The notes beneath the pieces were generated by a model. That model ran no database searches. It saw only the letters and a list, made by a program, of their open reading frames with translations, and had not been told where the DNA came from. From contig NZ_AP023248.1 in the NCBI RefSeq assembly GCF_016756535.1, positions 1-64,000 on the forward strand: a stretch of 64,000 nucleotides of DNA, written 5' to 3'. The position numbers were made by a program, and so were the translations under genes. Shown here piece by piece: positions 51,596 through 62,700 of the stretch. Source of the stretch: Mesorhizobium sp. 131-2-1. Its GTDB lineage: Bacteria; Pseudomonadota; Alphaproteobacteria; Rhizobiales; Rhizobiaceae. Each line of letters starts with the position of its first letter. Position 1 is the first letter of the stretch.

Positions 51596-51619
51596 GGAAG
51601 GCGGGGGTCCCCGCCTTCC
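51596..51619 (-). terminator. Terminator of mucR copy 2
   Basis: GGAAGGCGGGG and CCCCGCCTTCC form an 11-bp perfect stem 26 bases beyond the mucR stop. On the minus strand it is followed by GTTTC, a weak U-tract. Confidence 0.75.
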
Positions 51620-51644
51620 TCCAGAGCGAGGCTCGATTGCCTGA

Positions 51645-52100
51645 TCAAGCTGCGACCTTCTTGCGAACCCGCTTCGTCGGCTCCGCCGCTTTCGGTTTGC
51701 GGCCGAGCCCCATCGTCTTGGCTAATGCCGAGCGCGCGGCGGCGTAATTCGGCGCGACCATGGGATAATCAGCCGGGAGACCCCATTTGGCGCGATATTC
51801 ATCCGGCGTCAGTCCGTAGTGGGTCGACAGATGGCGCTTCAGCGACTTGAATTTCTTGCCGTCCTCAAGGGAGATGATGTAGTCCGGTGTCACCGACTTC
51901 CTGATCGGCACCGCAGGCTTTTGCGCTTCCGGCATTTCTGCGGAAACGTTGCCGATCGTGCCTTTCAGTGCTGCGTGCACCTGGTCGATCAGGGCGGGGA
52001 GATCGCCCAATGGGACCGGATTGTTGGAGACATAGGCTGAGACGACATCAGCGGTGAACTCGATGAGGACGTCGGTTTTGTTGTCGGCTTCTTCTGTCAT
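51645..52100 (-). CDS. mucR: MucR/Ros-family zinc-finger regulator (copy 2)
   Basis: 151 residues. [32 protein letters not shown], then [62 protein letters not shown] and a basic tail. Compared with copy 1 (10422-10865), the first zinc-ligand position reads S (IISLEDG) instead of C (IICLEDG). As in Mesorhizobium Ml proteins, it may therefore fold without zinc. It has its own terminator. The two paralogues 41 kb apart could form mixed oligomers. Confidence 0.93.
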   Translation of the reverse strand: MTEEADNKTDVLIEFTADVVSAYVSNNPVPLGDLPALIDQVHAALKGTIGNVSAEMPEAQKPAVPIRKSVTPDYIISLEDGKKFKSLKRHLSTHYGLTPDEYRAKWGLPADYPMVAPNYAAARSALAKTMGLGRKPKAAEPTKRVRKKVAA

Positions 52101-52605
52101 GAAAACTCTCCAGAGTAGCTTGAAAGACAGTCGGCGAAGTGCTGCTTCATAGTGGTGGTTGTCGGTAGAAGCAATGAATCCCCGGCAGCATTTTGCGATG
52201 CTGCGGTTAACAGCGATGCGTCTCGACTTTTGCGCGCGTATTTATTCGGTGGGACAGATCCCTTCCCCGTCATAGAGGCGTGCCACCCAGTTAATGATGC
52301 CGCTTGCCTGGTAGTACTGTGCTGAACCGATCGGGTAATTACGATTGAGGTAATTTCTCGAAATGCCCGGGGTTACGTTGGGCCGCCTGCATGACATGTT
52401 CCATCGCGCTGGTCCCGACCTCAGGCGCAAGCGTTCCTGAAACCCGAGCCTTCCGTCTTGGGCGTCAACCCTGACGCGGCCGCTGCCGCTACGCCGACGC
52501 TTCTGGTGGCGCGCGGATGCCGGGAGAGGAGGAGTGCGGGCGGGTTGCGGTGGCGGGTGAAGGTCCAGGAGAGAGTCTCCCGGCGCCCGCCGAGGAGCCA
52601 CACCC
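52101..52605. other. Intergenic region upstream of DUF932 gene
   Basis: About 500 bases. A minus-strand frame of 51 residues (52242-52397, with NYLNRNYPIGSAQYYQASGI) has protein-like composition but no homology I can name; it may be a remnant. The part next to 52100 should hold the mucR promoter and the right end the promoter of the plasmid-backbone operon. Confidence 0.4.
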
Positions 52606-53802
52606 ATGACCCAGATGGAAATTCACACGCCCCAGCGCAACGAGCGTGCTGGTTACAAGGTCGACGTCAGCCGCGGCCAACGCATCGGCCGCGTGTCGTC
52701 AGAATGGTTCAACCGGCCAGCGGACGAGCGATACCTATCGCTCACCGACCTTCGGAATTCGGTGAAGAGCCGATCGGAGCGCAGCAAGACCCGCGTCGTC
52801 GAAAGTGAGCTGATCCGCGTCGAGGCCAGCCGCGACGACCCGGAGCGCCTGAGGCTAATGCTACCCGATGCGTCGGCCCCAGTTGCCCCCACCCATTGGA
52901 GTTTTGGCCAACTAGCCAGCCTGGTCGGCGCGCCGGCCACCTATCTTCGCCAGCTTCCTGCTCCGCTCGCAGCGATCAACCTTCAGCATGGTCTCCTCAA
53001 TCACCGTGCCGAGCAGGTGAAGACGCTGGAAATCGAGAACGGACGCCTCGAACTGCGAGCTGTAACAGGCCCTGATTACGGCAGAATATTTGACTCGGAG
53101 CTGGTGGACGCCGTGCAAAAGATCGCCGGCAACGGTACCGGCGACACGCGCTGGAAAGTACCCGGCGTGCTCGACTGGTCAACGGGAATATACAATCCGC
53201 ACGTCGACATCTCCTGGGACACCACGACGCTCTACGCGTCTGATCGCGATGTCTTCGTGTTCCTCGTCGACGATCTGAACCCGATCGAGGCCGGGCGGTT
53301 GCCGAATGGGGAACCGGATCTCTATTTCCGCGGCTTCTACTGCTGGAATTCCGAAGTCGGAGCCCGCACCCTCGGGATCGCCAGCTTCTATCTGCGCGCA
53401 GTGTGCCAGAATCGAAATCTGTGGGGCGTGGAAGATTTCGAGGAAATCACCATCCGCCATTCAAAATACGCAGCCTCCCGTTTCGCCCTGGAGGCCGAGC
53501 CGGCCCTGATCCAGTTTGCCGATTCCTCGCCCATGCCGTTCGTCAACGGCATCAAGACAGCGCGGCAACGGATCGTCGCTCGGGACGACGACGATCGCCA
53601 GAGCTTCCTGCGCAAGCGCGGCTTCTCCAAGTCCGAGACTGCAAAGATCATCGATATTGTTCTCATGGAGGAAGGCAGACCGCCGGAATCAATCTTTGAT
53701 TTCGTGCAGGGCATCACGCGGATCGCGCGCGACAAGCCGCATCAGGATGTTCGCCTGGAAATGGAGGGCAAGGCCAAGAAGCTTCTCGATTTCGCCGCCT
53801 GA
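52606..53802 (+). CDS. DUF932 family plasmid protein
   Basis: 398 residues from ATG 52606. SLTDLRNSVKSRSERSKTRVVESELIRVE, WSFGQLASLVGAPATYLRQLPAPLAAINLQHGL, RAVTGPDYGRIFDSELVDAV and YNPHVDISWDTTTLYASDRDVFVFLVDDLNPIE with FRGFYCWNSEVGARTLGIASFYLRAVCQNRNLWG are typical of the DUF932 (phage/plasmid) family. Its role is unknown, but it recurs beside ParB-like and helicase genes on large plasmids. First gene of a plus-strand block. Confidence 0.88.
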   Translation: MTQMEIHTPQRNERAGYKVDVSRGQRIGRVSSEWFNRPADERYLSLTDLRNSVKSRSERSKTRVVESELIRVEASRDDPERLRLMLPDASAPVAPTHWSFGQLASLVGAPATYLRQLPAPLAAINLQHGLLNHRAEQVKTLEIENGRLELRAVTGPDYGRIFDSELVDAVQKIAGNGTGDTRWKVPGVLDWSTGIYNPHVDISWDTTTLYASDRDVFVFLVDDLNPIEAGRLPNGEPDLYFRGFYCWNSEVGARTLGIASFYLRAVCQNRNLWGVEDFEEITIRHSKYAASRFALEAEPALIQFADSSPMPFVNGIKTARQRIVARDDDDRQSFLRKRGFSKSETAKIIDIVLMEEGRPPESIFDFVQGITRIARDKPHQDVRLEMEGKAKKLLDFAA

Positions 53803-54082
53803 TCCTGCGCAGGCCGGCGAAACTCTCGTCGCCGGCCTCGCCTACGGGCCGTCTCCATCGATCCCAGCGCGGTCCTCCGATGCAAGAGGACGGCGCTTTT
53901 TTCATGGGAGAACCCTGTGACGCCAACGTGCTGGAGGCCCGCGGGTGGCACGATCGCGTCGAGATCCGCGAGCCGGGGCCAAGTTGGCGTGAGGCCTGGA
54001 GGCAGAGGAGGGAGGGGAGGGTTCTGACGGGTTTGGAGGTTCGGGGAGAGGCCCCGGGCCGCCCGTCATGGAGAACCTGACC

Positions 54083-56233
54083 ATGGCAAAGAACGCCATT
54101 GAGAAGATCGCGATGAACGCAGCGGAGAATATTCCCTATGACAAGCTGATGCTGTCGCAGAAGAATGTTCGGCGCATCAAGGACGGCGTGTCGATCGAGC
54201 AGCTGGCCGAAGACATCGGACGGCGAAAGCTGATCCAGAGCCTGAACGTCCGTCCTGTGCTCGACGGTGAAGGCGAGGAGACCGGCACGTTCGAGGTGCC
54301 CGCCGGCGGCCGGCGTTACCTCGCGCTCGGGATCCTCATCAAGCAAAAGCGCCTGGCGAAGAACGAGCCGATCCCATGCATCGTCAACCGCGGGCAGGAG
54401 ACCTCGGCCGAGGAAGATTCGCTTGCCGAAAATCTGCGGCGCGCCGACCTGCACCCGCTCGACCAGTTTCGGGCCTTCAAGACGCTCAGCGATCAGGGCC
54501 TCGATCCCGACGAGATCGGCGCCCGCTTCTTCGTATCGTCGGCGACGGTCAGGCAGCGCCTACGGCTGGCCTCGGTGTCACCGAAACTTCTCGATCTCTA
54601 CGAGAAGGACGAAATCCGGCTCGAACAGCTCATGGCGTTCTCGATCGCGGACGATCATGCGCGCCAGGAACAGGTCTGGGAGCGGATTGCCAGCTCGCAC
54701 ACGCAGGAACCATACTACATCAGGCGCCTGCTGACGGAGACGACGGTGCGGGCCGATGATCGCCGGGCCGTCTATGTCGGCGCCGAAGCCTATGAGGCGG
54801 CTGGCGGCATCATCCTTCGCGACCTGTTCGAGCAGGATTCCGGCGGCTGGTTCCAGGATGCCGGACTTCTTGAGCAACTGGTCTTCGACAGGCTGAAGAT
54901 GGATGCCGAGGCAATCCGCACCGACGGCTGGAAATGGGTCGAGGCGGCGATCAGCTTTCCCTATGGCCACACCTCTGGCATGCGGCGCATCTACGCCGAA
55001 GCGCAGGAGCTCAGCGCCGAGGAGATCGAACGCTATGACGCGCTGAAGGCCGAATACGCCAAGCTGGATGCGGACTATGCCCAGGCCGAGGATGCCGACG
55101 AAGCAATCGAGGCGAAGCTCGACCAGCTGGGAGCTGAGCTCGATGCGATCGATGATCGTCCTCAAAGCTACGATCCCGCCCAGAAGTCCATCGCCGGTGT
55201 GTTCGTTACGCTTGCCGCGAATGGCAAGCTCCAGGTCGACGCGGGTTTCGTACGGTCAGAGGACGAACCGCGGACCGAACCCGGCGATGTCGATGAGGGC
55301 GAGGAAGGGAGCGCCGACGGCGGAAACCGATCCAATGGCGACGACGATGGCGATGGTGTTGTCGTCAACGGCAAGCCGGTGAACGACGCCTCTGGCGATG
55401 ATGGCGAGGACGATCGCATTAAGCCACTGCCCGATCGGCTCGTCTTCGACCTGACCGCGCAGCGGACATTGGCACTGCGCAACGCGCTCGCCGGTGACGT
55501 CGACATCGCCTTCGTCGCCGCACTCCATGCCTTCGTCCTGCAGGTTTTCTATCGCTTCGCGCCGGACACGTGCCTGGAGATCAGTCTGAAGAGCGGCAGC
55601 TTTAGCCAGGTCGACGGTCTTGCCGAGACATCCTGGGCCAAGGAGGTCGCCGAGCGGCACGAAGCCTGGGACCGCGATTTGCCCGATGAAGCGGAAGCCC
55701 TGTGGGACTTCCTTCTCGGCCTCGACGAAGCAAGCCGCAAGGCGCTGTTCGCGCACTGCGTCTCGCTGACCCTCAATGCGGTGGTCGAACCCTGGAACAG
55801 GCGACCGAAGGCGCTCGAGCATGCAGACAGGCTTGGCCGCTCGCTCCAGTTCGACATGGTCGACGCAGGCTGGACGCCCACGGTCGAGTTCCTCGGGCGG
55901 CTCACCAAGGCGCGGATCCTGCAGGCTGTGCGTGAAGCGCGTGGCGCAGACTCCGCGCAGCTGATCGACCACATGAAGAAGGACATCATGGCCCGTGAAG
56001 CCGCCCGTCTTCTCGAAGGATCGAACTGGCTGCCCGAGCCGCTGCGCCTTGAGGTCGATGAAGTGGTTTCCGATGCTGGCGACGCGGTCGCCGGCGAGAT
56101 GTCGGAAGAGGCGGCTCCCGACGACGATGCCGCCGAGCTGCCGGCCTTCCTCGCCGACGATGCGGATCCGTCCTCCGATGAGCCGGTGACCATAGACGGC
56201 GACGAGGCCGACCACCTTCAGGCCGCCGAATAA
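54083..56233 (+). CDS. Large ParB/Spo0J-like nuclease-domain protein
   Basis: 716 residues from ATG 54083 (GGAGAACC upstream; ATG 54068 is an alternative). ParB domain at residues 15-170: PYDKLMLSQKNVRRIKDGVSIEQLAEDIGRRKLIQSLNVRPV, FEVPAGGRRYLALGIL and EEDSLAENLRRADLHPLDQFRAFKTLSDQG, then helix-turn-helix ARFFVSSATVRQRLRLASV. The large C-terminal part has an acidic, low-complexity linker (about 395-450) and a helical domain. Much longer than segregation ParB, it belongs to the plasmid family often found with DUF932. It probably acts in DNA processing or regulation rather than partition, which RepB provides. Confidence 0.88.
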   Translation: MAKNAIEKIAMNAAENIPYDKLMLSQKNVRRIKDGVSIEQLAEDIGRRKLIQSLNVRPVLDGEGEETGTFEVPAGGRRYLALGILIKQKRLAKNEPIPCIVNRGQETSAEEDSLAENLRRADLHPLDQFRAFKTLSDQGLDPDEIGARFFVSSATVRQRLRLASVSPKLLDLYEKDEIRLEQLMAFSIADDHARQEQVWERIASSHTQEPYYIRRLLTETTVRADDRRAVYVGAEAYEAAGGIILRDLFEQDSGGWFQDAGLLEQLVFDRLKMDAEAIRTDGWKWVEAAISFPYGHTSGMRRIYAEAQELSAEEIERYDALKAEYAKLDADYAQAEDADEAIEAKLDQLGAELDAIDDRPQSYDPAQKSIAGVFVTLAANGKLQVDAGFVRSEDEPRTEPGDVDEGEEGSADGGNRSNGDDDGDGVVVNGKPVNDASGDDGEDDRIKPLPDRLVFDLTAQRTLALRNALAGDVDIAFVAALHAFVLQVFYRFAPDTCLEISLKSGSFSQVDGLAETSWAKEVAERHEAWDRDLPDEAEALWDFLLGLDEASRKALFAHCVSLTLNAVVEPWNRRPKALEHADRLGRSLQFDMVDAGWTPTVEFLGRLTKARILQAVREARGADSAQLIDHMKKDIMAREAARLLEGSNWLPEPLRLEVDEVVSDAGDAVAGEMSEEAAPDDDAAELPAFLADDADPSSDEPVTIDGDEADHLQAAE

Positions 56234-56330
56234 CCGGCCGCAGGCTCGGCCCGCGCCAGCCACAACACAGCAAGCAGTTGCCATGGCGCGGCGATGCCGC
56301 GCGTGGCCGACTTGCCTTCAGGAGAACCTC

Positions 56331-56930
56331 ATGACCGCACATCCACCCTTCAGGAAGGTGCTCGACGGCGTCGCCACCCGCGAGCAGATGTTCCAACTGT
56401 TCAGCCGTCACAAAGACACTCCCGGCATCGATCCCAATTCCGGCACTCCCTATTCAGGCGAGTGGTTTGAGATCACCGCGTCCGAATACCACTTCATGCT
56501 AGATTTGTTGCCGCCGCTCTTCATGCGCACCGGCATGTTCGGAATGTCGGAGTATAAGGCCGGCAACGTGACCAGCGTATTCTTCGCGATCCGGATCCGG
56601 GGCCGGGAGCGCTGGTTTCATGGCTTCTGCGATCTCACGGATCGGCAGTCGCCAGACAAGATGCGCGCCGCCATCATCGCCCACGAGACCGGCGCGAGCG
56701 ACAGCATGACCCGCGCGGAAAAGCTCGAGGCGATCTGGAACATAACCCCTGTCGAGCTCAGGGGGACAGCCCGCAATGCAGACCCCGAGACCGGGTGGGC
56801 CGAACATCGCGGCAAACGCACGATTCTCGTTAACGCCGGAAGGCATGATGCTGCCTTCAGGCTGCTCGATGACCTGTCGGATCTCGAGATCGCCGAGTAC
56901 CTGTCCAAAGTGCGATTGCGTCGGAGCTGA
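56331..56930 (+). CDS. DUF1419 family protein
   Basis: 199 residues from ATG 56331 with AGGAGAACC upstream. FRKVLDGVATREQMFQLFSRHKDTPGIDPNSGTPYSGEWFEITASEYHFMLDLLPPLFMRTGMFGMSEYKAGNVTSVFFAIRIRGRERWFHGFCDL is the DUF1419 signature. It follows the ParB-like gene on the same strand; the same order is common on rhizobial plasmids. Function unknown. Confidence 0.88.
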   Translation: MTAHPPFRKVLDGVATREQMFQLFSRHKDTPGIDPNSGTPYSGEWFEITASEYHFMLDLLPPLFMRTGMFGMSEYKAGNVTSVFFAIRIRGRERWFHGFCDLTDRQSPDKMRAAIIAHETGASDSMTRAEKLEAIWNITPVELRGTARNADPETGWAEHRGKRTILVNAGRHDAAFRLLDDLSDLEIAEYLSKVRLRRS

Positions 56931-56997
56931 CGAAGGACATGCGAGACCGTATGGCCAACTGCAACGAGGATACAAGCATCCGGCCTTCAGCAAAACT

Positions 56998-57393
56998 TCA
57001 GTGCCTGCCACGCGGGAAGTACCCGGCATTGCGTAAAGCGCCGATGAACAAGCTGGCCGGGCCGGCGATACTCGTCCTGGCCTGCGTTGCGAGCGGCATA
57101 TTGTTCCAGTCCTCCAACGGAGCGATAAAGCTGGAGAAAGTGCCATTGACCATGCAATGGCTGGTCAACAAGCCCTGCTTATCCAGCACCAGAACCCCTG
57201 TCTGATTGCTTGGATACCGGATGGCGGCGACGCGCTGAAGTTCCATGTCGCCATCGATGCGCAAATTGAAAAGCAGCACGCCCTGGCTTCTGTGGGCGAC
57301 TTCCGCGACTTTTTCCGCGAAAGGAACAGAAAGCGCACGAACGCTGTCGACCGCCATCCCGAAAACAAGCGCGTCCAGCTCATCCGCCGCCAT
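56998..57393 (-). CDS. Hypothetical protein
   Basis: 131 residues from ATG 57393; the frame is open to 57411. AADELDALVFGMAVDSVRALSVPFAEKVAEVAHRSQGVLLFNLRIDGDMELQRVAAIRYPSNQTGVLVLDKQGLLTSHCMVNGTF has alternating strands and helices like a small alpha/beta domain. No family recognised. It faces the DUF1419 gene (convergent). Confidence 0.5.
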   Translation of the reverse strand: MAADELDALVFGMAVDSVRALSVPFAEKVAEVAHRSQGVLLFNLRIDGDMELQRVAAIRYPSNQTGVLVLDKQGLLTSHCMVNGTFSSFIAPLEDWNNMPLATQARTSIAGPASLFIGALRNAGYFPRGRH

Positions 57394-57684
57394 GAGAAGA
57401 TTAGTTCCCAAGAATATAAGGATTGCAACAGGTCCAGCCGGAATTGTGCACAGTCATCGCACTCCGCCGGCTAGACGCCTGAGCATCGCGTGTATGAGGC
57501 AGCTCTCTCTCGGTAGGCATGTTGCCTCGTTGATTGAGCCGATTGCCCTAGGCCCATGACACACCGCTTGCTCGTTGCGGAGCTTCTCCGATAAAGCACG
57601 GCGAAAGCGATATGATACGTCGGGTACTCGCTAACACGAACTGCGACTTGGCTTGCAAGTCATGCTGATATCAAGGAACAGACT

Positions 57685-58369
57685 ATGAAGCGCCAGATCC
57701 GGCCATTCATCGTGGAAATGAAACAGAGGCGCGGTAAGCAGAAGCCAAGCCATTCGATCTGGGGGCGATCTCGACCTGTCCAAGATTGCCACCGAGATGA
57801 CGCAGCCGGGCTATGCTGCTCCGCTCCCAAATTCCCAGGTCATTGACTTCAGTATAAGACCCCTTGATGCTGAAGAAGGGGATAAACCACAAGCGGAGTA
57901 TATGATGGCCGATTTTCAGGACGCTCAGACTGTTCAGACGACAGTAGCGCCAGCCAAAGTGGAAGTGCCTGAATCCAAGAAGAAAGTTCCGCGAGAAAAG
58001 AAATCGAAGGCAGAGCTCGTAAAGCCGGCCCGCAAGAACGGAGCGAAACCTGCGCCCGCGGCCGCAGGAGCTCCCGTGGCAGCGAAGACCGCCCGCAAGA
58101 CATATTCCGAGAAGGAACGCGCCCAGAAGCTTGCCCAGATCGAGAAATCGATCGCTGCCGGCGCGACCAGCAAGATTGCGGTCGGCCAGGCCGGCATATC
58201 GGAGCAGACCTACTATTATTGGAAGAGGGCTGTGGCGCCCGCTTCGGACAGCGGCGATCTCCGTGATCTTGTCGCGCTAGAAGAAGAAAACAAGCGCCTT
58301 AAGAACCTGCTCGCTGACCGTCTGCGCAAGGAAAATGCCGAGCTCAAGAAGAAGCTGGGCCTGGCCTAA
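57685..58369 (+). pseudogene. syrB: SyrB-like regulator gene, frameshifted in a G5 tract
   Basis: ATG 57685 (AAGGAACAG upstream) opens MKRQIRPFIVEMKQRRGKQK and reaches SIWG at 57757-57765. Skipping one base in the G run 57761-57765 continues it as GDLDLSKIATEMTQPGYAAPLPNSQVIDFSIRPL and on to the SyrB-like part (ARKTYSEKERAQKLAQIEKSIAAG, GISEQTYYYWKRA, LVALEEENKRLKNLLADRLRKENAELKKKLGLA). A restart at ATG 57905 could yield a 154-residue C-terminal protein with the helix-turn-helix and coiled coil. SyrB represses syrM in Sinorhizobium. Whether the extra G is fixed, phase-variable or a base-calling error cannot be told here. Confidence 0.72.
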
Positions 58370-58404
58370 GGCATACTGAGGCGCGTTGGAAATTCCGCCG
58401 ACGC

Positions 58405-59598
58405 TCAAAGGGGTAGCGGCGGCATATCGCCTTCGCCGACCCGCCAGACCCAGGAGCCGATCTCCGGACGCGCGGCCATCAAATCCTGCAACGAAGCGTT
58501 GAACGCTTCGTCCGCACCGGCCGGGACAACAAAGAGGGCGATCGGCTCTTGCCTGTTCTGAAGCAAAGCGTTGGCGATCGGTTGGTCGGTTTGCAGGTCG
58601 TAGCGCAATCCCTTCACGCTCTTCTCGCGCAGGCGGGCGAGCCCATCGACGAGCCTTTTCTCCGGGACCGTCTCGTAGGGAATCCAGTTCTCGGAGACCA
58701 CCATCAACGCAATCTCCTCGACAATGGCGAGGCCGGCCGGGTTCAGTCCGAAGGTCGCGATCACCATCAGATGTGAGTTCGGATCCGCTGCCCACAGCGA
58801 CAATTCTCTCTCGAAACGTGCCTGCAAACGGCGATGCAATGCATCGTCGATGATGAAGGGAAAGCCGGGCAAGTGCCTAATGACGAGTTTCTGACCGGAG
58901 CGGGCGGGAACCATCTCCTTCATCTCGCCCACCAGGACGAGCAACTTTCGTGGACCTGATTTCGGCGGGAGCGCCGTGCCGAGAACCGCGTTGCGACGCT
59001 GCTCGATGGCTTGCCTGTTCTCGGCCCGAAACGGCTCGGGCACGAACAGGATATCGGCGAGTGGTCCGCCCCTCACTGTCATTTGCCCGGCAGCCTCGAG
59101 CAGATGCCAACGGACATTCCACCAATGCCGCTTGCCGGCCCACCTCGATGTCCAGACCGTCAGTTCGGCCTCGTGCCAGAGATAATGAAGCAGGCCACGC
59201 AGCGACATCCGCCTGGGATCGGCGGTTACACCGGCGGAACTTTGCCCCGCAGGCACCGATGCCGCCCGGCTCCCCGTCTTCGACAGGCTGAAATCCAACT
59301 TGAGGGCGGCCAAGCCGTTTTGCGGATCGAGCTGTATCGCACTGCCCATCAAGGCGCCCAGGCCGGACAGTTCGTAAGGCGATTCATATGAATCACAGGA
59401 CGGATCATGGCCGCCGCCGCTCAGCGGCATGCGCTTGATCAAATGAAGGTCGCCGATGCGGGCGATGTACATCGGGCAGCCCGGCTCGCGGCACAGGCAT
59501 AGCGGACGCTCGGTGCGGGCATAGGCCTTGGCCAGCGCCGCTTGCAGGTTAGGTGCTCCCTCCTCGTAGACCTCGCTGCCAATTTTGAACCGTCGCAT
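58405..59598 (-). CDS. DUF1173 family protein
   Basis: 397 residues from ATG 59598; MEG at 59607 is an alternative. The N-terminus has a cysteine cluster (RPLCLCREPGCPMYIARIGDLHLIKRMPLSGGGHDPSCDSYESP) that could bind zinc. Then RMSLRGLLHYLWHEAELTVWTSRWAGKRHWWNVRWHLLEAA and MKEMVPARSGQKLVIRHLPGFPFIIDDALHRRL identify DUF1173, found on rhizobial and agrobacterial plasmids beside DUF932 and strawberry-notch genes. It runs against the helicase gene, 184 bases away, so the two are divergently transcribed. Function unknown. Confidence 0.85.
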   Translation of the reverse strand: MRRFKIGSEVYEEGAPNLQAALAKAYARTERPLCLCREPGCPMYIARIGDLHLIKRMPLSGGGHDPSCDSYESPYELSGLGALMGSAIQLDPQNGLAALKLDFSLSKTGSRAASVPAGQSSAGVTADPRRMSLRGLLHYLWHEAELTVWTSRWAGKRHWWNVRWHLLEAAGQMTVRGGPLADILFVPEPFRAENRQAIEQRRNAVLGTALPPKSGPRKLLVLVGEMKEMVPARSGQKLVIRHLPGFPFIIDDALHRRLQARFERELSLWAADPNSHLMVIATFGLNPAGLAIVEEIALMVVSENWIPYETVPEKRLVDGLARLREKSVKGLRYDLQTDQPIANALLQNRQEPIALFVVPAGADEAFNASLQDLMAARPEIGSWVWRVGEGDMPPLPL

Positions 59599-59782
59599 CC
59601 CCTCCATAGCTCCAGGTCGCCGCCGCATCCCCTGCGCGCATTCAAGTCTGGCTTCGCGCAGAGCGCAACCCCTTTGGTGCATCGGCGCCAGAGGCAGAGG
59701 GGAGCCGGGAGGAGTGTGGCCCGGCTGGCGCGGAGAGAGTGCCGGCGTGAGGGCCACTCTCCCTCTCGCGAAGGACATCTCC

Positions 59783-62700
59783 ATGAACATCGTTTCGACC
59801 ACATCGATCGTCGCCCGTACGGCCGCTTCCCTTGCCGCGCCGGCACAAGACGCCGTCAACAACGCCCAGGCGATCCATCAGGCGGCAAAGCACCTTCTGC
59901 CTTTTCTCGAGCAGGGTGAGCCTGTCACCACCGCCGCACTGCGCACCGCCATGACGACAAGTTTTGGCGGCAGCGATGCGCAAGGGTTCTGGGTCTGGAA
60001 GGACGCCTATGAGTCGCTGGAAGTCGCGCAGGTGCTGTTTCTGCGCCGGTTCGGTCCGGCGATCCTGTCCCGGTCGACCACGCCCCAGGCAATGCTGGCG
60101 ATGATGAAGCGCATCGCCGACCTTCTTCCCACCCATACGCGACGGTCGGACGAGAGCCAGGCCATGCAGCAGCTCTCCACGCCCTTGCCGCTGGCCTTCG
60201 TTACAGCGCACGCCGCGGCGATCGCATCTTGCGACCTCGTTCTCGAACCCTCGGCCGGCACCGGTCTGCTCGCCGTCCATGCCGAGATGGCGCGCGCCTC
60301 GATCGCCGTCAATGAGCTTGCCGCGACGCGGGCCGATCTCCTCGACCTGCTGTTTCGACGGTTGCCCGTCTCGCGGCACGACGCCGCCCATATCGACGAT
60401 CATCTCGACGCGGCCATTGAGCCGTCCGTCGTGCTGATGAATCCACCCTTCAGCGTCGGCGCTTATGTCGACGGCCATGTCGCCGATGCGGCATGGCGGC
60501 ATCTCTCTTCCGCATTCGCACGCCTGCGCGCCGGCGGGCGCCTGGTCGCCATTACCGGCACCGGGCTGTCTCCCGAAAACCCCAAATGGCGGCCCGCTTT
60601 CGAAGGCCTGCAGCAGCGGGGCACCGTCATCTTCAACGCAGCGATCGACGGCCGTGTCTACGCCCGCCATGGCACCACCACTGAGACCCGCCTGACAATT
60701 ATCGACAAGGTACCGGCCACGGACCCGACCGGCTTCGTCCCGTCGCCCGGCAAGGCCACGGATGTTGAAACGCTGCTCTCCTGGATCACCGATCTGCCGC
60801 CGCGGGCGCCGGGCGGCTTTCCGGACTCGATCGGTGCATTTTCCAGCGGCATCCTGCGCAATGCCGCCATGCACATGGGTGCCCGATCGGGTGCGGCTCT
60901 CGCCCCCCTCGCTGTCTCAAGGGCTGCTCCGAAGACCATCCAATCGGTCCGTCCGATTGCGCGGGCGAAGCCCGCTCGCCAGGTCATGGCAAACAGCACG
61001 CCGGCTGTCCCCCTCGCCTATGAGCTCCGCGACTGGATGCCGGAGCAGGGCGGCCGGCTTACCGACACGATCTACGAACCATATGCCCTCCAGTCGATCG
61101 ACATTCCCCGCGCAAAACCGCATCCGACGCCGCTGGTACAATCGGCCGCCATGGCCGCCGTCGCGCCACCAAAACCTTCCTATCGTCCGCTCCTTCCTGA
61201 TGCGATCATCGACGAGGGCCTCCTGTCGGACGCCCAGCTCGAAAGCGTCATCTATGCAGGCGAAGCCCATTGCGGCCATCTCACTGGCGCCTGGACGGTT
61301 GACGAGACCTGCGATGTCGTCTCGGCCGCGCCAGAAGGTGTTGCGAACGCCGTCCGCTTCCGTCGTGGTTGGTTTTTGGGTGATGGAACCGGCTGCGGCA
61401 AGGGACGGCAAGTCGCCGGCATCATCCTCGACAATTGGCTGCAGGGGCGGCGCCGCGCGATCTGGATTTCCAAGTCGGACAAGCTGCTGGAAGACGCTCA
61501 ACGCGATTGGGCGGCACTTGGCCAGGAAAAACTTCTCGTGCAGCCGCTGTCGCGCTATCGGCAGGGCACGCCGATCCGCCTTGCCGAAGGCATCCTCTTC
61601 ACCACCTACGCAACCCTTCGTTCCCAGGAACGCGAGGGCAAGAAGTCCCGCATCGCCCAGATCCTCGATTGGGTCGGGAAGGACTTTGATGGCGTCATCG
61701 TCTTCGACGAGGCGCACGCCATGGCCAATGCCGCCGGCGGCAAAGGCGAGCGCGGTGGCGTTGCTCCCTCGCAGCAGGGCAGGGCGGGCTTGCGGCTGCA
61801 GCACGCCCTTCCCGACGCGCGCGTCGTCTACGTCTCCGCGACCGGTGCGACCGCGGTCGAGAACCTGTCCTATGCGCAGCGTCTCGGCATCTGGGGCAGC
61901 GAGGATTTTCCATTCGCCAACCGCGCCGAATTCGTCGCCGCGATTGAGGATGGCGGTGTCGCGGCGATGGAAGTGCTCGCCCGCGATCTCAAATCGCTCG
62001 GTCTCTATACGGCGCGTTCGCTCTCCTATGACGGCGTCGAATACGACCTCCTCGAGCACACGCTGACCGAGGAGCAGATCCGCATCTACAACGCCTATGC
62101 CGATGCATTCCAGGTCATCCACAACAACCTGACCGCCGCACTCAAGGCGGCCAACATCACCAGCGAGGCAGGCACGCTGAACCGCAACGCCAAGTCGGCG
62201 GCACGCTCAGCCTTCGAGAGCACGAAGCAGCGCTTCTTCAGCCATCTCATCACCTCGATGATGACGCCGACCCTGATCGGCGTGATCGAGCAGGACCTCG
62301 CCGACGGTCATTCGGCGGTCGTGCAGATCGTCTCCACCGGCGAAGCGCTGATGGAACGACGCCTTGCCGAGATCCCGACCGAGGAATGGTCGGATCTGCA
62401 TGTCGACATCACGCCGCGCGAGTACGTCGGCGGGTACTTGATGCACTCCTTCCCCACGCAGTTGTTCGAGGAATATTCGGATGCGGAGGGCAACGTCTAT
62501 TCGCGGCCTGTCCATGACGAAGATGGCAATCCCGTCCGGTGCCGGGAGGCCGTGCGTCGGCGCGACGAGATGATCGAGAAGCTCGGGTCGCTGCCGCCGG
62601 TCGGCAGCGCGCTCGACCAGATCCTCCATCACTTTGGCACCGACACCGTCGCCGAGGTGACCGGCCGCTCGCGCCGCATCGTGAAGAATACCGGCCGCGA

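Noticed and set aside
57157..57474. 105-codon plus-strand frame
   Set aside because: The opposite strand (56998-57393) has more protein-like alternation of strands and helices; only one can be coding here.
59642..60874. 410-codon minus-strand open frame
   Set aside because: It is the antisense of the methyltransferase domain with EPSAGTG and NPPF on the plus strand.
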